Source of the DNA: Basidiobolus ranarum
Taxonomy: Eukaryota > Basidiobolomycota > Basidiobolomycetes > Basidiobolales
Length of the DNA: 30,772 nucleotides
Assembly: GCA_040143965.1 (NCBI GenBank)
Contig: JASJQH010006972.1
Coordinates: forward strand, 1-30,772
Reading direction: 5' to 3'
In this document: in pieces, positions 1-10,800 of the stretch
How the letters are laid out: each line of letters starts with the position of its first letter
Numbering within the stretch: the first letter of the stretch is position 1
Notes under the pieces: model-generated
Database searches by the model: none
Seen by the model: only the letters and a program-made list of their open reading frames with translations
Told to the model about the DNA's origin: nothing
Translations under genes and position numbers: made by a program

Positions 1-339
1 ATCCTCCTGGCAGAAATATGAGAATTGTTATTGCAAGAAACCTTTCACAATTTTAATCCATTTTGGATTGACTGCTTATCTCCCATTGTTAAATTGTGAA
101 GTTAGATTTGATTTTAATCAGTTTTTTCAGTTTCAGGAGTGAAATTTAAAGATCTTGTAAAACATTTGCACATGATTGGTTACAATATCCAAAAACTATG
201 GATCAACACATGTGCAAAAAAAGAAACTCATATTTCACCCCTTTACCACTTGAATGCTAAATTTTCACCTTTGAAGTCCCTAGTTTCTTTGGTATATTCT
301 CCTGAATATTTTTACAGAGTTCTTCATACCCAAAGTATA

Positions 340-2060
340 GCTCATATCTAGCACAAGCTTGTATCATTTTCTCCATCAAAGCCCACTATGGTATTAATGT
401 TGGTGAATCAACATTCTTCCAGCTATCTGGTGGATCACATGTCATATTGTGCCACTCTATATTATGTTCTTCCCTGATATTTGCCTAGTCAACATCAGAC
501 TGTATGTCAAGTTGAAAGTTCTTCTTCAGAAGCCACTTTCTGCATACCTGCACTGCATTTTTTCCTTCACACTTCTATACATACTCTTCAAACACTGTTA
601 CTATTTCAATACATCCTTGTAGTGTGACACTACTCTGTGTGCTTTGTGGTGTTTGGGTGGCTTTTTGCTTGCCTTTATATTTGGGGCTAATTTTGACACT
701 TTGCAAAATTCCACTTGAGGTTGAAGAGCCATGAGTTTTATTTGCTGGTGTTCTAGCTTGCTGAGAGGTGCCAGGTGTGAGATAAACTTCCAACTTTTGC
801 ACTCTTCCAAATGGTGTACTTGGTTGCATGGTAAAATCAAGCCTTTTTGCCAGTATATCTGACTCCCATAATGTAGATATTTGCAACAGTGTTATGAATC
901 TGATAAGTGGAACAGCAGAGCCTAAAATTACTGGCTCCTCTGCTTTTTGCTTGGGCTTACTAACTCCCTGCTCCTTGAGTACATTTTTAGCCACTTTTCT
1001 TCCTTTTCCAAGTAACTGACTGCATACATTTTTGAGATGTTTTATGTATAGGCCTATGCTGGCCCAACCGCCATTTCTTGCAAAAAAACCAAGGACATGC
1101 CACATGAAATAAGTCAAGAATATTCTGAGTAAAGCATGGTCTTTGATTTTTCCATGATTGGCTCATATCAAGGTGACATTGGGCAAGATTCTGCCCAGTT
1201 TCAAAAATGTTAAACCATTCATCATCAGAGCAAGTGACAGCAACTCTGATATTCAGAGTCCTTGGGTTTGCTGGTTTTCCTATATGATCTCTACATTCAT
1301 ATGCCCAGGCAATTTTAGATCATTAAGTTGGCTTAATGGTCCAACACATATTCTGCGACCTTCCCTGGCATGTTTCCCATGTTAGTTTGCTTACATCTTT
1401 GACAAAACTATAAATGTCAACTTTCTACTCAATAAATCAATAATTGAAACCACCAATTCCTCTAATTCTCCAAACCACTTCCAACAGGCTCCCAAATACT
1501 TTAACATAATTAACCATGTGAAAATTGGTTTTTTCCAATAATTGTGGGATGTTAAACAACACATGCCAAATTAGAGGATCAATATTTCAGAATGCATGAC
1601 TACCATTATGATACTGTTGAGAAGCTGCCATTTCACCATCAAAATCTCTGGCAGAATGCAAGCTGCCAAAATTGTGATGGTCCTCTGATGGTTTTATGCT
1701 CCTGAAAGGTAGATACAATCCAAATCAAATCAATTGGATTTTTGTTAGGGATCCCATTGTTGTCACCTTCTTGTGTTCTTTGATTGATATTGTAATAAAG
1801 GCTGGTTCTGTCTGTATTGACCATGCTACTACATTCTTGTTTGGTCTGCTATGCTGCATGGCTATCTTCACTGGGATTCTGGTCCCTTGTCCTGCAGCTT
1901 ATTCCTTTAGTTCTTTAAGTAGATCTGTTACTGTGAGCATCCATGCATCTAGCATTTCAGTATTTTACTGGTTCCCTGACATTCTTCCTTGTCTTTTATT
2001 AGTGCTTCTTTATATTCCTTGTGCTTTCTTTTTCAGAGGATCTTTTTTAATAATTTGCTG
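340..2060 (-). mobile_element. Decayed protein-coding repeat, unclassified
   Basis: On the minus strand a largely continuous reading frame runs from about 1560 down to 575 and seems to go on to about 340. It includes a 180-codon open stretch (575-1117) with segments such as WHVLGFFARNGGW and a basic, Ser/Thr/Gln-rich part. Similar broken coding-like sequence lies at about 1640-2060. Several in-frame interruptions show that it is a relic. A block inside it (about 1380-1507) recurs at the right end of the window, which marks it as a dispersed family. I do not recognise a transposase, integrase or reverse transcriptase motif, so the class is open: a DNA transposon, a retroelement part or an expanded host family are all possible. 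Confidence 0.45.
1380..1507. repeat. Dispersed repeat block, left copy
   Basis: This stretch of roughly 130 bp (starting gttagtttgcttacatc and ending near aatactttaaca) matches 30231-30355 and 30669-30772 almost base for base, with a few substitutions and a one-base indel. It lies inside the decayed element frame, so the right-hand copies are probably fragments of the same family. The flanking sequence on both sides differs from that of the right-hand copies. Confidence 0.8.
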
Positions 2061-2066
2061 CTACCA

Positions 2067-2234
2067 TATATTGAGGCTGGTTCCTGAGGTGAGTGTAATA
2101 TTGGGACTTGATTCACTGATAAATTGACTGATTAACTTTATTTCAATTGTGCTATTTTAATAGGGTTGATCAGTCAATTTATCAGTGAATCAAGTCCCAA
2201 AATTGTACTCCCCTAAGGAACCAGGATCAATATA
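2067..2234. repeat. Snapback inverted repeat (MITE-like)
   Basis: Two ungapped 70-bp arms, 2067-2136 and 2165-2234, are inverted copies of each other (62 of 70 positions match by my alignment), separated by a 28-bp spacer. A run of 22 or more bases including gacttgattcactgataa is identical between the arms. Both outer ends are tata, so a TA target duplication as in Tc1/mariner elements is possible. No coding capacity. The size and structure fit a MITE or fold-back element, but I cannot assign the family. Confidence 0.7.
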
Positions 2235-3164
2235 AAGTTTGCATTTAGATATGTTCAGGCTACACTAAAGATATATAAAGTCTAGATATTTGCTTTAATA
2301 AGAGAAGCTCTACATCCGGAATTTGGATTTTGGAGAATTAGTCTGGATATCTAACAATAGCCACTTATTCCAAGTAACTGGTACTTGTAATAGAATTTTT
2401 TGGCAATATGCTGTTATACAAAATAAATGCCAACAAATTTGCATCCCAATCATTGTATTTTAAACTCCAGTGGAGCTGAGAGATCGACCTTACTAATGCA
2501 ACATGGAAAAAAGCAAGGATAGTTTAGAATTCAGAAATCGGTATTCAAACACTTTCTTCAGCCAAATATTGTACCGGCTCCAGTGTACCAGCAATTACTC
2601 GAAGTATCTCGAACATGTTGTTGTTTTCTTTTATATTAACACTTAATCCAGTAAGCAGTACCATATATCTGAGCTCTAATAATAATGATATTTACCTCAG
2701 AGCACGGCTCGTTACTTGAACAAAAGAGAGTACTGTCTATCACTACCATTGGATTTTGTAAACCAATGAAGCTCCAACTCTTCACAAGACATGTATTGAA
2801 CACAGTAGGACCTTATTACTATTTCGACCGTGTCGATTCCAATGGTCTACCATACTTTGGAAATGATTATAAAGACACTCATATTGCGGCAAATAAAAGT
2901 TGGATCATATGCCAGCATTTGTAGTACAACAGTATGCTCTAGTTCAGCACTAGTCTCCAAAATTTTCAAAAATATCCAAATGAATACCATATCAATATGA
3001 GGTAACGATACTTGGGTTACTGTTGAGCTGCAAGAAAAAAACGCCAGACAGTGTTATGCCATTTATAATTTATAAAATGTAGTACAACTAATGAACCCTT
3101 GATGGAATGCATGTTTACCTGGATTCAAGGGAAGCGAAGCATAATGTATTTTCCACAACATTTC
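2235..3164. other. Noncoding, AT-rich; no gene seen
   Basis: Only short chance ORFs occur here; the longest, 2685-2924 on the plus strand, has no start context or recognisable domain. The last part is probably the promoter of the small secreted-peptide gene. I see no RNA gene or repeat. Confidence 0.5.
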
Positions 3165-3173
3165 TATAAAAAG
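3165..3173 (+). promoter_or_regulatory. TATA box of the cysteine-rich peptide gene
   Basis: TATAAAAAG lies 47 bp from its first base to the ATG at 3212. That leaves a short 5' leader of roughly 15-20 bases if transcription starts about 30 bp downstream. Confidence 0.55.
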
Positions 3174-3211
3174 TCTAGTCATTCAGGAAGTCGAAGTATA
3201 CTTTTTCAACG

Positions 3212-3471
3212 ATGAAGTTCCTTTCCACCCTTGTCATCGCCGCCATTTCCCTTGCAGTTGTCTCCGCAGCTCCTGGTGGTGAGTCTCAAATATCCAGTAT
3301 TATTGGACGTAAATAATGTTGACTTGATGTTCTCTATTTTTAGTACCTTGCGTAACCCAATGTGAGAGTACTTATCGTAGATGTGCTCTTGCTTGCCCTA
3401 GCCGTGATCATCTTTGCAATCAAAAGTGTTATCGCGCAGAGATGGTCTGCAAAAGAAATTGCCCCCATTAG
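3212..3471 (+). CDS. Small secreted hendecad cysteine-repeat peptide
   Basis: Two exons, 3212-3278 and 3344-3471, with a 65-bp GTGAGT...TAG intron in phase 1, encode 64 residues. Residues 1-19 are a clear signal peptide (MKFLSTLVIAAISLAVVSA), cleaved near AAPG. The mature part is only about 43 residues and holds eight cysteines at 25, 29, 36, 40, 47, 51, 58 and 62: four CX3C pairs separated by exactly six residues each, a perfect 11-residue period. Between them the residues are mainly charged or helix-forming (Arg, Glu, Gln, Asn, Lys). CX3C pairs are known from alpha-hairpinins and from small Tim chaperones, but those have two pairs and longer spacers, and Tims lack signal peptides. The function is unknown; an effector, antimicrobial, metal-binding or structural cell-wall peptide are guesses. 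A TATA box and an AATAAA flank the gene. The ORF is short but the intron, signal peptide and pattern together make it convincing. Confidence 0.85.
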
Positions 3472-3499
3472 TATGGATATGTGTATCAACTTTCCTTCC

Positions 3500-3505
3500 A
3501 ATAAA
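3500..3505 (+). terminator. Polyadenylation signal AATAAA
   Basis: A canonical AATAAA lies 28 bp after the stop codon of the cysteine-rich peptide gene. Position and strand fit 3' end formation for that transcript. Confidence 0.5.
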
Positions 3506-3803
3506 TATTCTCTCGAATGAGTGAGTTTTCTACCAATATCTATTTAGTATTGGTGACTCTTTGTATTGAGGCTATCATTGTTTCGATACATTCCCTTCAA
3601 TCCCAATATACTTACATCCGATGGTTCATATTTAATCATTAATGATTTATTTGAAATGGTTTAGCTTGAAAATACAAGCGTAGTTCCATCCGAAATTAAC
3701 AAGTTACTAATCACACACCTAAACAGCTTTCATATTGTGATTAGTCAAACTAATAAAACTATTACTATTGATTACCAATATCGATCACCAATAACATTTC
3801 TTT

Positions 3804-4109
3804 TCAATGATAATTAATTATAATCACTGATAAAATACTATCATCCCATAATAGATGTATTTTTATAAATTTCAATGTTCGACAAGATGTAACATTAATT
3901 CTCAGTAGGAAACTTTTACCTGTTATTTTATAATAACATATAGTTTTCTTATGATGTAAATGGGTATATGACTCAATCTTGATTAAAATACCCTGATGCG
4001 TTCGGATTGCAACCCGGACTGTGTCGTTGCTGACCTGAGAATTCCCCTTACCTACGTATACAAACAATATGAACAACAAATGATTCAATGAAAGCAAACT
4101 CATTAGCAT
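3804..4109 (-). CDS. Doubtful small ORF with hydrophobic N-terminus
   Basis: A 101-codon ORF begins with an ATG and a hydrophobic stretch (residues about 5-18, LLSLNHLLFILFVY) that resembles a signal peptide, followed by VGKGNSQ. The rest has no recognised domain and is rich in Ile, Lys and His, as expected from AT-rich noncoding DNA. A possible intron donor lies in the middle. It sits downstream of the four-TM gene on the same strand and may only be its 3' region. I list it as a possibility and would not rely on it. Confidence 0.18.
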   Translation of the reverse strand: MLMSLLSLNHLLFILFVYVGKGNSQVSNDTVRVAIRTHQGILIKIESYTHLHHKKTICYYKITGKSFLLRINVTSCRTLKFIKIHLLWDDSILSVIIINYH

Positions 4110-4248
4110 ATTCCTCGAGGTTGAGTATTAGAAGAAATAACTGCCCACAAGTTTAATCTTCATAACCATTAAAACAATACCAACGTGCGAGAGAAACAAT
4201 GGAATACATATAGGTCAATTATCGGCTATTTTGAAAGTGGTAAATAGT

Positions 4249-5388
4249 TTATGTTATCATGGAGTGAGCTCGAGTTCTGGTGGGAATAGTAGAAGTTTTT
4301 GGATTTTCAGATGTATCAGAGTCCGCTTCAGAGGAAGCAACTTGTCTCAAGGAATGTGGGGAATGTGGGTGAGGATGAGGCTGTGGATGAGGAGGCATAT
4401 AATATGGAACATATGATTGCATGGATGGATTATACCCCCAAACACTTGGCGAAGGATAAGAATATTGATTTGGGTGGAAGGTGCTCCACGGGGGAATATT
4501 GGAAGCTATGCTTGCGTTCGAATAGTTTGGTGGTAAGGAGGGTCTTGAGTATCTGAAGCCAGGACCATTCTCCAGGCTAGGGGTCATAGCGAGAGTTGAA
4601 TTTAGGTCTGGGTTGGAAGTGGATTTAGGTGGTGCTCTGTACATCGGATGGTAAACAAAATTGGGGTACACCACTGAGTTGACGGGAGAGGGAGCATTCA
4701 AAGGAGGCATTGTATAAGGCTGTGTAGGTAGTTTTTGAGCATTGTAATTAGCAACCACTTCATTTCTTTCCATCTCCCGAGATTTAGACTCATCATCATC
4801 GTGGTCACATTTCAATTCCGGTTCCAATCCGGATAGACCTTTTCTTAGCCATTGAATGCTAATTTTCAATTCGCATCGACCAGGAAATTGTTTGATGAAG
4901 GATAGAATGAGCAATAAACCCGCCATCGACATACAATAGATTCCAGTGAATTGGTGAAATAGAGAGCTCGGTATATAAACTAGACAACCCAAACTAAACA
5001 TAAAAGAATTTCGTTCGGAGTCAGCTTTGGTTGATAATTCAGCTGGCCAGAGTCAAGTGAACTTACTATAGATAGAGAAAACAACGGCCTCGATGGGTAT
5101 ATAGAAATTGACATTGTTGTACAACTTGGGTGAAGCATATAATTTCAGTGACGAAAAGAAATAGTCCAAGTAAACTAAAGTAGCAGTACGTATTAGACCT
5201 TGCGTAGATAATTGTATGAAAAGAAAACCATAGAAATACCATAAATATACGTTCACTGCGATATGAGCAAAGTTTTTGGAATCCGCTACAATGTTCAAAA
5301 CTCCAGCTGCGAACACCAAAGAGAATAAGGTGAGATTTAACAAATTTGTAACCAATGCGATGCTAGCACGGTTAAACAGTTTGACCAT
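4249..5388 (-). CDS. Four-TM (MARVEL-like) protein, Pro-rich tail
   Basis: Exon 1 is 5388-5067 and exon 2 is 4979-4249. The intron (4980-5066, GTAAGT donor, CTAG acceptor) is the one that keeps phase; a nearer TTTAG would shift the frame. The protein has about 350 residues. The first ~140 contain four hydrophobic segments: about 10-33, 42-65, 95-118 and 121-140. The loops between them are short, as in MARVEL-type or other small four-TM membrane proteins; I see no SUR7/PalI cysteine signature. The remaining ~200 residues are cytoplasmic-like and disordered: an acidic DHDDDESKS patch, then a long Pro/Tyr/Ser/Asn-rich region with a His-Pro run (PHPQPHPHPH). The tail may be a docking platform at the plasma membrane. 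The family is not certain. Confidence 0.72.
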
Positions 5389-6179
5389 TGTACAGTTTGA
5401 GAAAAATAACGATATAATAGTATTTTACAAGGATGGAAGAAACTAGAAAGGATGGAATGCAAACAAGGTGGTATATAATGAATCGGGTATAAAGAGCTTA
5501 CGTTATCCAAGCAGTTACTGACTTGAGAATACAATAAGTGAATTGGGAGGATGTCTTGATTTCAAATATTACACATGTAATTGAAACCTTAGCAAAGTCA
5601 GTAATTTAAGAAAGCTTGACCAGATAAAGTAGTAGATATATACCCAGCAAGGCAAAGGAGAGCTCTGATTATAGACGGCAATTGAAAGCTTTTGTAGAAT
5701 AAAGTTTATTGACATTAATAAATCTAGCCAATGATATCCAATCTGGACGTTCATTTTTGTAAAGCATATCGTCACTCCACCAACGCGTTTTTTTTTTTGA
5801 ACATCTAATATCAATTTGATTGGTGAACGCGAAACACTTGCGAAACACTCATATCAACGTGAATCTTGTGTTCCATTGCTTTTTGTATGGGTACTTAGGA
5901 TAAGGTCAAATTGATTTGTTCGCTGTTTTAGATTGAGAACAAAAAGCAAAAGGAGCATTTATGATATGAAAGTAAAGGTGTAAGATATGACATATAGTTT
6001 ATGTTTATGTATATATATATGTATCATATAGATTCAAAGGTTATATCAACTTTTAACTAAGAATAAGAATGTCACAACAACTTGTTTGGATACCCGAGTA
6101 TGTGAGCCTATCATTATAAAAAGGGAGTGTGTGTGGATGTAGTTTGTTTGTGGTTCACTTTCATGAAGATAAAGGGGCT
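5389..6179. other. Intergenic, no gene seen
   Basis: The upstream part belongs to the promoter and leader of the minus-strand four-TM gene, the rest to the 3' flank of the Lys/Glu-rich membrane protein. Minus-strand ORFs at 5337-5534 and 5569-5814 overlap or precede the gene start and have no coding character. A short TA-rich run lies near 6010-6030. Confidence 0.5.
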
Positions 6180-7436
6180 TTACAAGTAGCGGCCATTCTT
6201 CTTCACTGACGCTAAATAACACGCCAAATTGACTAAGGTGACTAAGGTACTACCGGCAGTGATTTTAGTGAACCAAATTCTCCATCTTCCGGTAGCAAGT
6301 GCCGAAACATTGAAATACAAATGACTAAAGTTTGCCAAAGTGAAGGCTAGAAGAATGGCTTTTTGTGCAGTTACATCTCTTATTCTGAAGGACAAAAGTG
6401 ATAATAGAGCCCAAGCTGCGTGTATTCCACCCAAAAATTTCACTGTATCAATGGCGAAATGAGGAACTCCATTTTTACCACCTGATACTACTGCATTCGC
6501 AAGGAGTACCTTTCGTGGACGAAGAACTAAATAGTAAACAGCTGCGCTGTGCCAGAGCAAATTGACACCAAAGGCAGTGTAGTTGGTGTGAGTCAAATCC
6601 AGTAGCGCTTGGAAAAGATGACGACAAAATCTCGCAGTGATTGAAGGGGAGGAGCCTTCTGGAGTGGTTCTCTTTTCAGTGGTGTTTTTATTCGAAGAGG
6701 CGGGCACTCCTTTGCTTGAATTGCTGCTAGATCGATCATTTTGACTTTTAGGTTTTAGTGTATCATTGGTTTTTTGGGATTCCTGTATAGCTTTGTTCCA
6801 CATATTCTCGAAAGCAGTTTGTTTTTCTGCGTCGGTATCTACATTCATTTCTTTTTTCTTTACTTGTTTTCCCTTGTTCTCTTTTTGTTTTTCAATAATT
6901 GGTGTGATGTCTTCTTCGCTTACATTATCTGTAGGGTCCTCTGTCTTTTCTACTTCTTTCTCTGGCTCTTTATCCGCTTCCGCCTCTACTTCCATCTTCA
7001 CCCATTCCTTATCTGCCTTCTTTTCCTGTTCTGTGTCGGCCAATTTCTGTCTTTCCTCTTCTAGCTTTCGCTCTCTCTCATTTTCCAGTTCGAGTTCCTT
7101 TTCCAATTTTTCTTTCTTTTTCTCAGCTTTCTTTTCTCGTTGTTTCATAGCCTTCTCTCGTTTTTTATTTCCTTTATTTGATACATCCTGTTGAGGTTCA
7201 CCTTTAGGGACTTGTTTTTTCTCTGGTTGTTTTTCTGAGGTACGGTTACTTTCCACTTGAGTTTTTTCCTCTTTATCGTTTGAAATATTTTCCTCTTCTT
7301 CACTAGAAGTTTTTTGTTCTTTTGAAAGGTCCTCTGTACTCTCGTCAAGGACTAGTTCCTCCAAGTCAGATTTCTCCGAATTTATTGAAGGTTGAGGTTG
7401 ATCGGGAGAAGTTTCCTGTTTAGTTTGCTTAGGCAT
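6180..7436 (-). CDS. Lys/Glu-rich helix fused to four-TM domain
   Basis: This intronless gene encodes 418 residues. Residues about 1-270 are extremely charged, dominated by Glu, Lys, Asp, Gln and Ser. A stretch at about 85-165 has an alternating K/E pattern (EKKAEKKKEKLEKE) that predicts a long single alpha-helix or coiled coil. From about residue 268 the protein changes to a compact hydrophobic domain with four likely TM segments, near 285-305, 325-350, 355-378 and 385-410. It ends in a basic KKNGRYL tail, and the KKNG near the end could act as an ER-type signal, though it is not at the canonical position. I do not recognise the membrane domain; it recalls small four-helix families such as DoxX or Erg28 only in topology. 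The role is unknown; a membrane-anchored spacer or tether is a guess. Confidence 0.78.
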   Translation of the reverse strand: MPKQTKQETSPDQPQPSINSEKSDLEELVLDESTEDLSKEQKTSSEEEENISNDKEEKTQVESNRTSEKQPEKKQVPKGEPQQDVSNKGNKKREKAMKQREKKAEKKKEKLEKELELENERERKLEEERQKLADTEQEKKADKEWVKMEVEAEADKEPEKEVEKTEDPTDNVSEEDITPIIEKQKENKGKQVKKKEMNVDTDAEKQTAFENMWNKAIQESQKTNDTLKPKSQNDRSSSNSSKGVPASSNKNTTEKRTTPEGSSPSITARFCRHLFQALLDLTHTNYTAFGVNLLWHSAAVYYLVLRPRKVLLANAVVSGGKNGVPHFAIDTVKFLGGIHAAWALLSLLSFRIRDVTAQKAILLAFTLANFSHLYFNVSALATGRWRIWFTKITAGSTLVTLVNLACYLASVKKNGRYL

Positions 7437-7859
7437 ATTTTTAATGGAAGAACGGGTGGGGACTATTTCACCGAAATAAGAGAGAGAGGATTGATTCTAT
7501 TTGGCAAAGGTTTCAAGTGTGAATTAGGTAATGTGAGATAATCCACTTAAAATGTATTCTCTTGAACTTGAGAATGGAGTAGGCGTATGTTATTTAGTTG
7601 GGGAAGCAGAGAAGGGTACTTGAAATGATTTTCTAGTTGGATACGTTATTAGTGACATTTACATTACGAGTGTGACTGTGAATTAAATCTTTATCCATCT
7701 ATTAGTTTCAAGCTCAAGCTTAAGCATCATCATCATGATCAATATCTTCGTCAGCATTAGCATCATCTGATGAATGGTCATTGGTGATCGTTGCTAATAT
7801 TTGTAGTCATGTTATTTCAAATTGTGCGACATGAACTAGCTCTGTTTGTACATTGTTCA
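7437..7859. other. Intergenic, no gene seen
   Basis: This is the 3' flank of the INPP4 gene and the promoter side of the Lys/Glu-rich membrane gene. A GAT-rich stretch at about 7727-7790 could read as an acidic peptide on the minus strand, but no exon leads into it in frame. Confidence 0.45.
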
Positions 7860-10800
7860 TTAATCAGAGGGGTCAGTGGGGTCATAATAATATCCTTGAA
7901 GGGAGCATGTCATGTAAATAAGTGATAGGACTAGTAACAAGAGAAATGGCCAAATGTAAATAGAATTATGGCATCTCTATGTAAGAGAAAGGTAGTTCTA
8001 AAATTCTATACAATTAGCTTTGAAAATTCCCGATTACTCTAGAAACAGGTCGATATTCTTCAGGGAAAAAATAAAGTTGCCAAAAATTGAATGCATATTT
8101 GCCCACTTCTCCTCGGTTTGGATCGGAGTATTCATTTGTCACCAAGGAGTTGGGTATGGTTTGTAGTGTGAGCTTGATAATTTCTGAAGGATTTTCCTCT
8201 ATCTCGTCAATAGGTCTGTCTTCCACTTTCCATAAACCTAGCTTCAAATTTCTTTCAATGTTGGCGATTCTGACTCCACATTCTTCACGCATCGCTTTGA
8301 GGATTTTATCGTAGGATTCTTCCGAAAGATGGTGCCTATTCTTCAGTATCTTGGCTTGTTCCAAGGTCACGGACATTGAGGTACGATCCTTGGCCGACTT
8401 GCACATAGTGTAACGCATGCAACAGCGAGGTAGCATAAAATATGCGGCAGCATGCGGTTCCAAGTCGCGAGAGTTCGATACATTGTGTTCTTGCGATGAT
8501 TTAGCGTAAGTGTCCGGTTGAGGATAAGAGCCAACCAGTAACGTAAGTTCCGACGCAAGTTGAAGGATAACTGGGGATGCTGTGGTTTTGATTCTCCAAG
8601 CCTTCATCAGAAACGAATGGTTTACGCTATCGATTTCCGTTTTTATGTTAGTGGTAATTTGATCCACTTGCGCCCAGTAATCAGTGTAGCTATCAGGTGT
8701 GGATTTGGTCTGCCACCAATGCTTGTACTTGGCTAAATAAAGAAGATATTGTTCATAACTTTCGGCATTGATTTTATCTTGAAGCTTTAAATCTCCCATC
8801 ATATTAGCGTAGGCTTGTTGCTCATTGATTCCCTGAGTAAAGATTATCGGAATCACTGAAATGTGATTACCATTTTGTAAAGATGGGTTTATCTTTGCGA
8901 AGTAGATTTCGGGAATCCCAACCGATATCACAATAGACCCATGATATCCAAAAATATCTAAGGCTTGATCGATTTTGAAATCATCATGTATAGCATGGAA
9001 GCCGATCTTTACCGACTGTTCAACTTCATGGAGTGCTTTGTAGGTATCAAGAAGCATTCCATGCTCGTACCCAGATGGGCTGAGCAAGCTCTCGAACTGA
9101 CATAGAAACCCGACTTTTTCGAGTCTTTCCCAGAATAATGACCAAAGATATTGGTGTTTATCGGATTTAAATGGGTTCAAGGTTTCCAAACATTCGTCTA
9201 TCATACAAACAAACCCAGTAGCGATGGCAGTAATGGCTTGCGACAAACTGATATCATCCCGCTTTCTTCCAACGATATTTTGAGTGTGTTGCTTATCTAT
9301 TGAAAGGAAGTAGTAATCAATAAGAGAGAAAAGCCGGGTTCTAATGTGTGAGTTATGTGATCGAATCTGATCCAAACATTCCGATAAAGATGCACGTGTT
9401 GCATCCATATTTTTCTCAGTTTCTTCTAAAGAATTGGTTAACTCCACCAGACTAGGTAGGCTTTCTTCGTTTAATTGATAACTGATCAGATCAACTTCCT
9501 CACATAGAGTGTCAATAACAGAGTCATTGATAACAACTCCCTCCTGCGACATGGTTGTATCAAGAAAGCCCAGGGTATATTTGCGTATCTCATCTGCCAG
9601 AAATTTAAGCTCGCTTAATTGCTTCTTAAAGCTAGGATCGCCAACAGAATCATTGTGAACTTGTTCAATGATAATTTGGATGCATCTTTCCATGGCATGG
9701 GTCAAACTTTCTACATCGGATTGGAGATTTTGAATGGTGTGATCCAAGTATCCAGTGTAATACGAAGTTTGGTAGACATCTACCAATGACTGCTCCAATT
9801 TATCTTGAAAAATAAACGAATGTGCACATGGCGCACCGACGGTTACGACGGAATAGCTAGAGACTAGAACATGCAATAGAAATTAGCAACATTGATGACT
9901 TGGAAGATTTAGAAGCCACTGTTACATTTGGCTTGCTCGATTTCCTCGACTCTCATCTTCTGAATACAACAGTTCAACGGCAACCATTGCAATTCTTCGT
10001 TCTTTTTTTCTGGGCTTCTACGAAAGTCGCCTTCACCGGAGATGATTTTAGATTGTAACTTATGATTTAGTTCGTGAAAAACATCCGCATAGTATTCAAG
10101 TAAATCCCTATGACGATCAATTTGAGCACATTGTAAGTTCTTCATAGCAGAAATAAATTCTTCACTCAAGTCTGTGTTGGCTGTATATCTAAAATCCAGA
10201 GATTCCAGTCGTTGAATGATGTCTCTCTCCTCGATAATAAATAGTCCCAGCAGCTTGCATGGCAACGAAGAGATGAATGGTGATTCAACTAAACACTCGT
10301 GAACTCTCAGGTGAGTTTGTGTATCGTTTACGAGTTGATATGCTTGTTGAACAGGGGAGGAAAACACTTTTAAAAGCGGAAGTCCAGCAGATCTGGGTAT
10401 ACGCAGAATCTGTTCACATAAAAGTTCCATTATTTCCATAGACAAAGGGTGGATATACAAGGGTAGATATACTTACTTTCTCTATAAAGATAGAGATCGA
10501 ACCAACTGTTTTATCCGCCAGAAGTTGCTCGGAAATTATATATTTCAAATCCATCGTCAAGGTACCCGGTACTCCATTCTCAGAACAAAGTGACAGTTGG
10601 TCTTTGCGACATTCTGCATAGCCGAGTACTTCCGAGTTATGTTTCAAGTTAGTTTGTAAGGAAAATTTGTAAAATGAGTTCTCCGTGGATTCTTCATCGA
10701 TTCGAAACGGTGTAGTCACCACAAATACTGAGCGTTTTTCCTATTACCGTAAAAAGAGCTAGGTTATTTTTTGAAGAAGTTACTTGCCGGTAATTAAGGT

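Noticed and set aside
575-1117. Intact 180-codon minus-strand ORF as a host gene
   Set aside because: It has no ATG at its upstream end, the frame continues as broken coding-like sequence beyond it, and the neighbouring block is repeated elsewhere. It is part of a decayed repeat.
4980-5000. Nearer TTTAG acceptor for the four-TM gene intron
   Set aside because: It would leave exon 2 out of phase with exon 1; the CTAG acceptor a few bases further on keeps the frame.
6766-7194. Plus-strand ORF of 142 codons rich in Ser and Phe
   Set aside because: It is the antisense shadow of the Lys/Glu-rich helix gene; AAG/GAG-type codons read backwards give Phe, Leu and Ser.
7727-7790. Acidic peptide frame (DEDIDHDDD) on the minus strand after the INPP4 gene
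   Set aside because: It follows a TAG that could be an acceptor, but every upstream exon frame reaches a stop first, and the sequence is a simple GAT-rich run.
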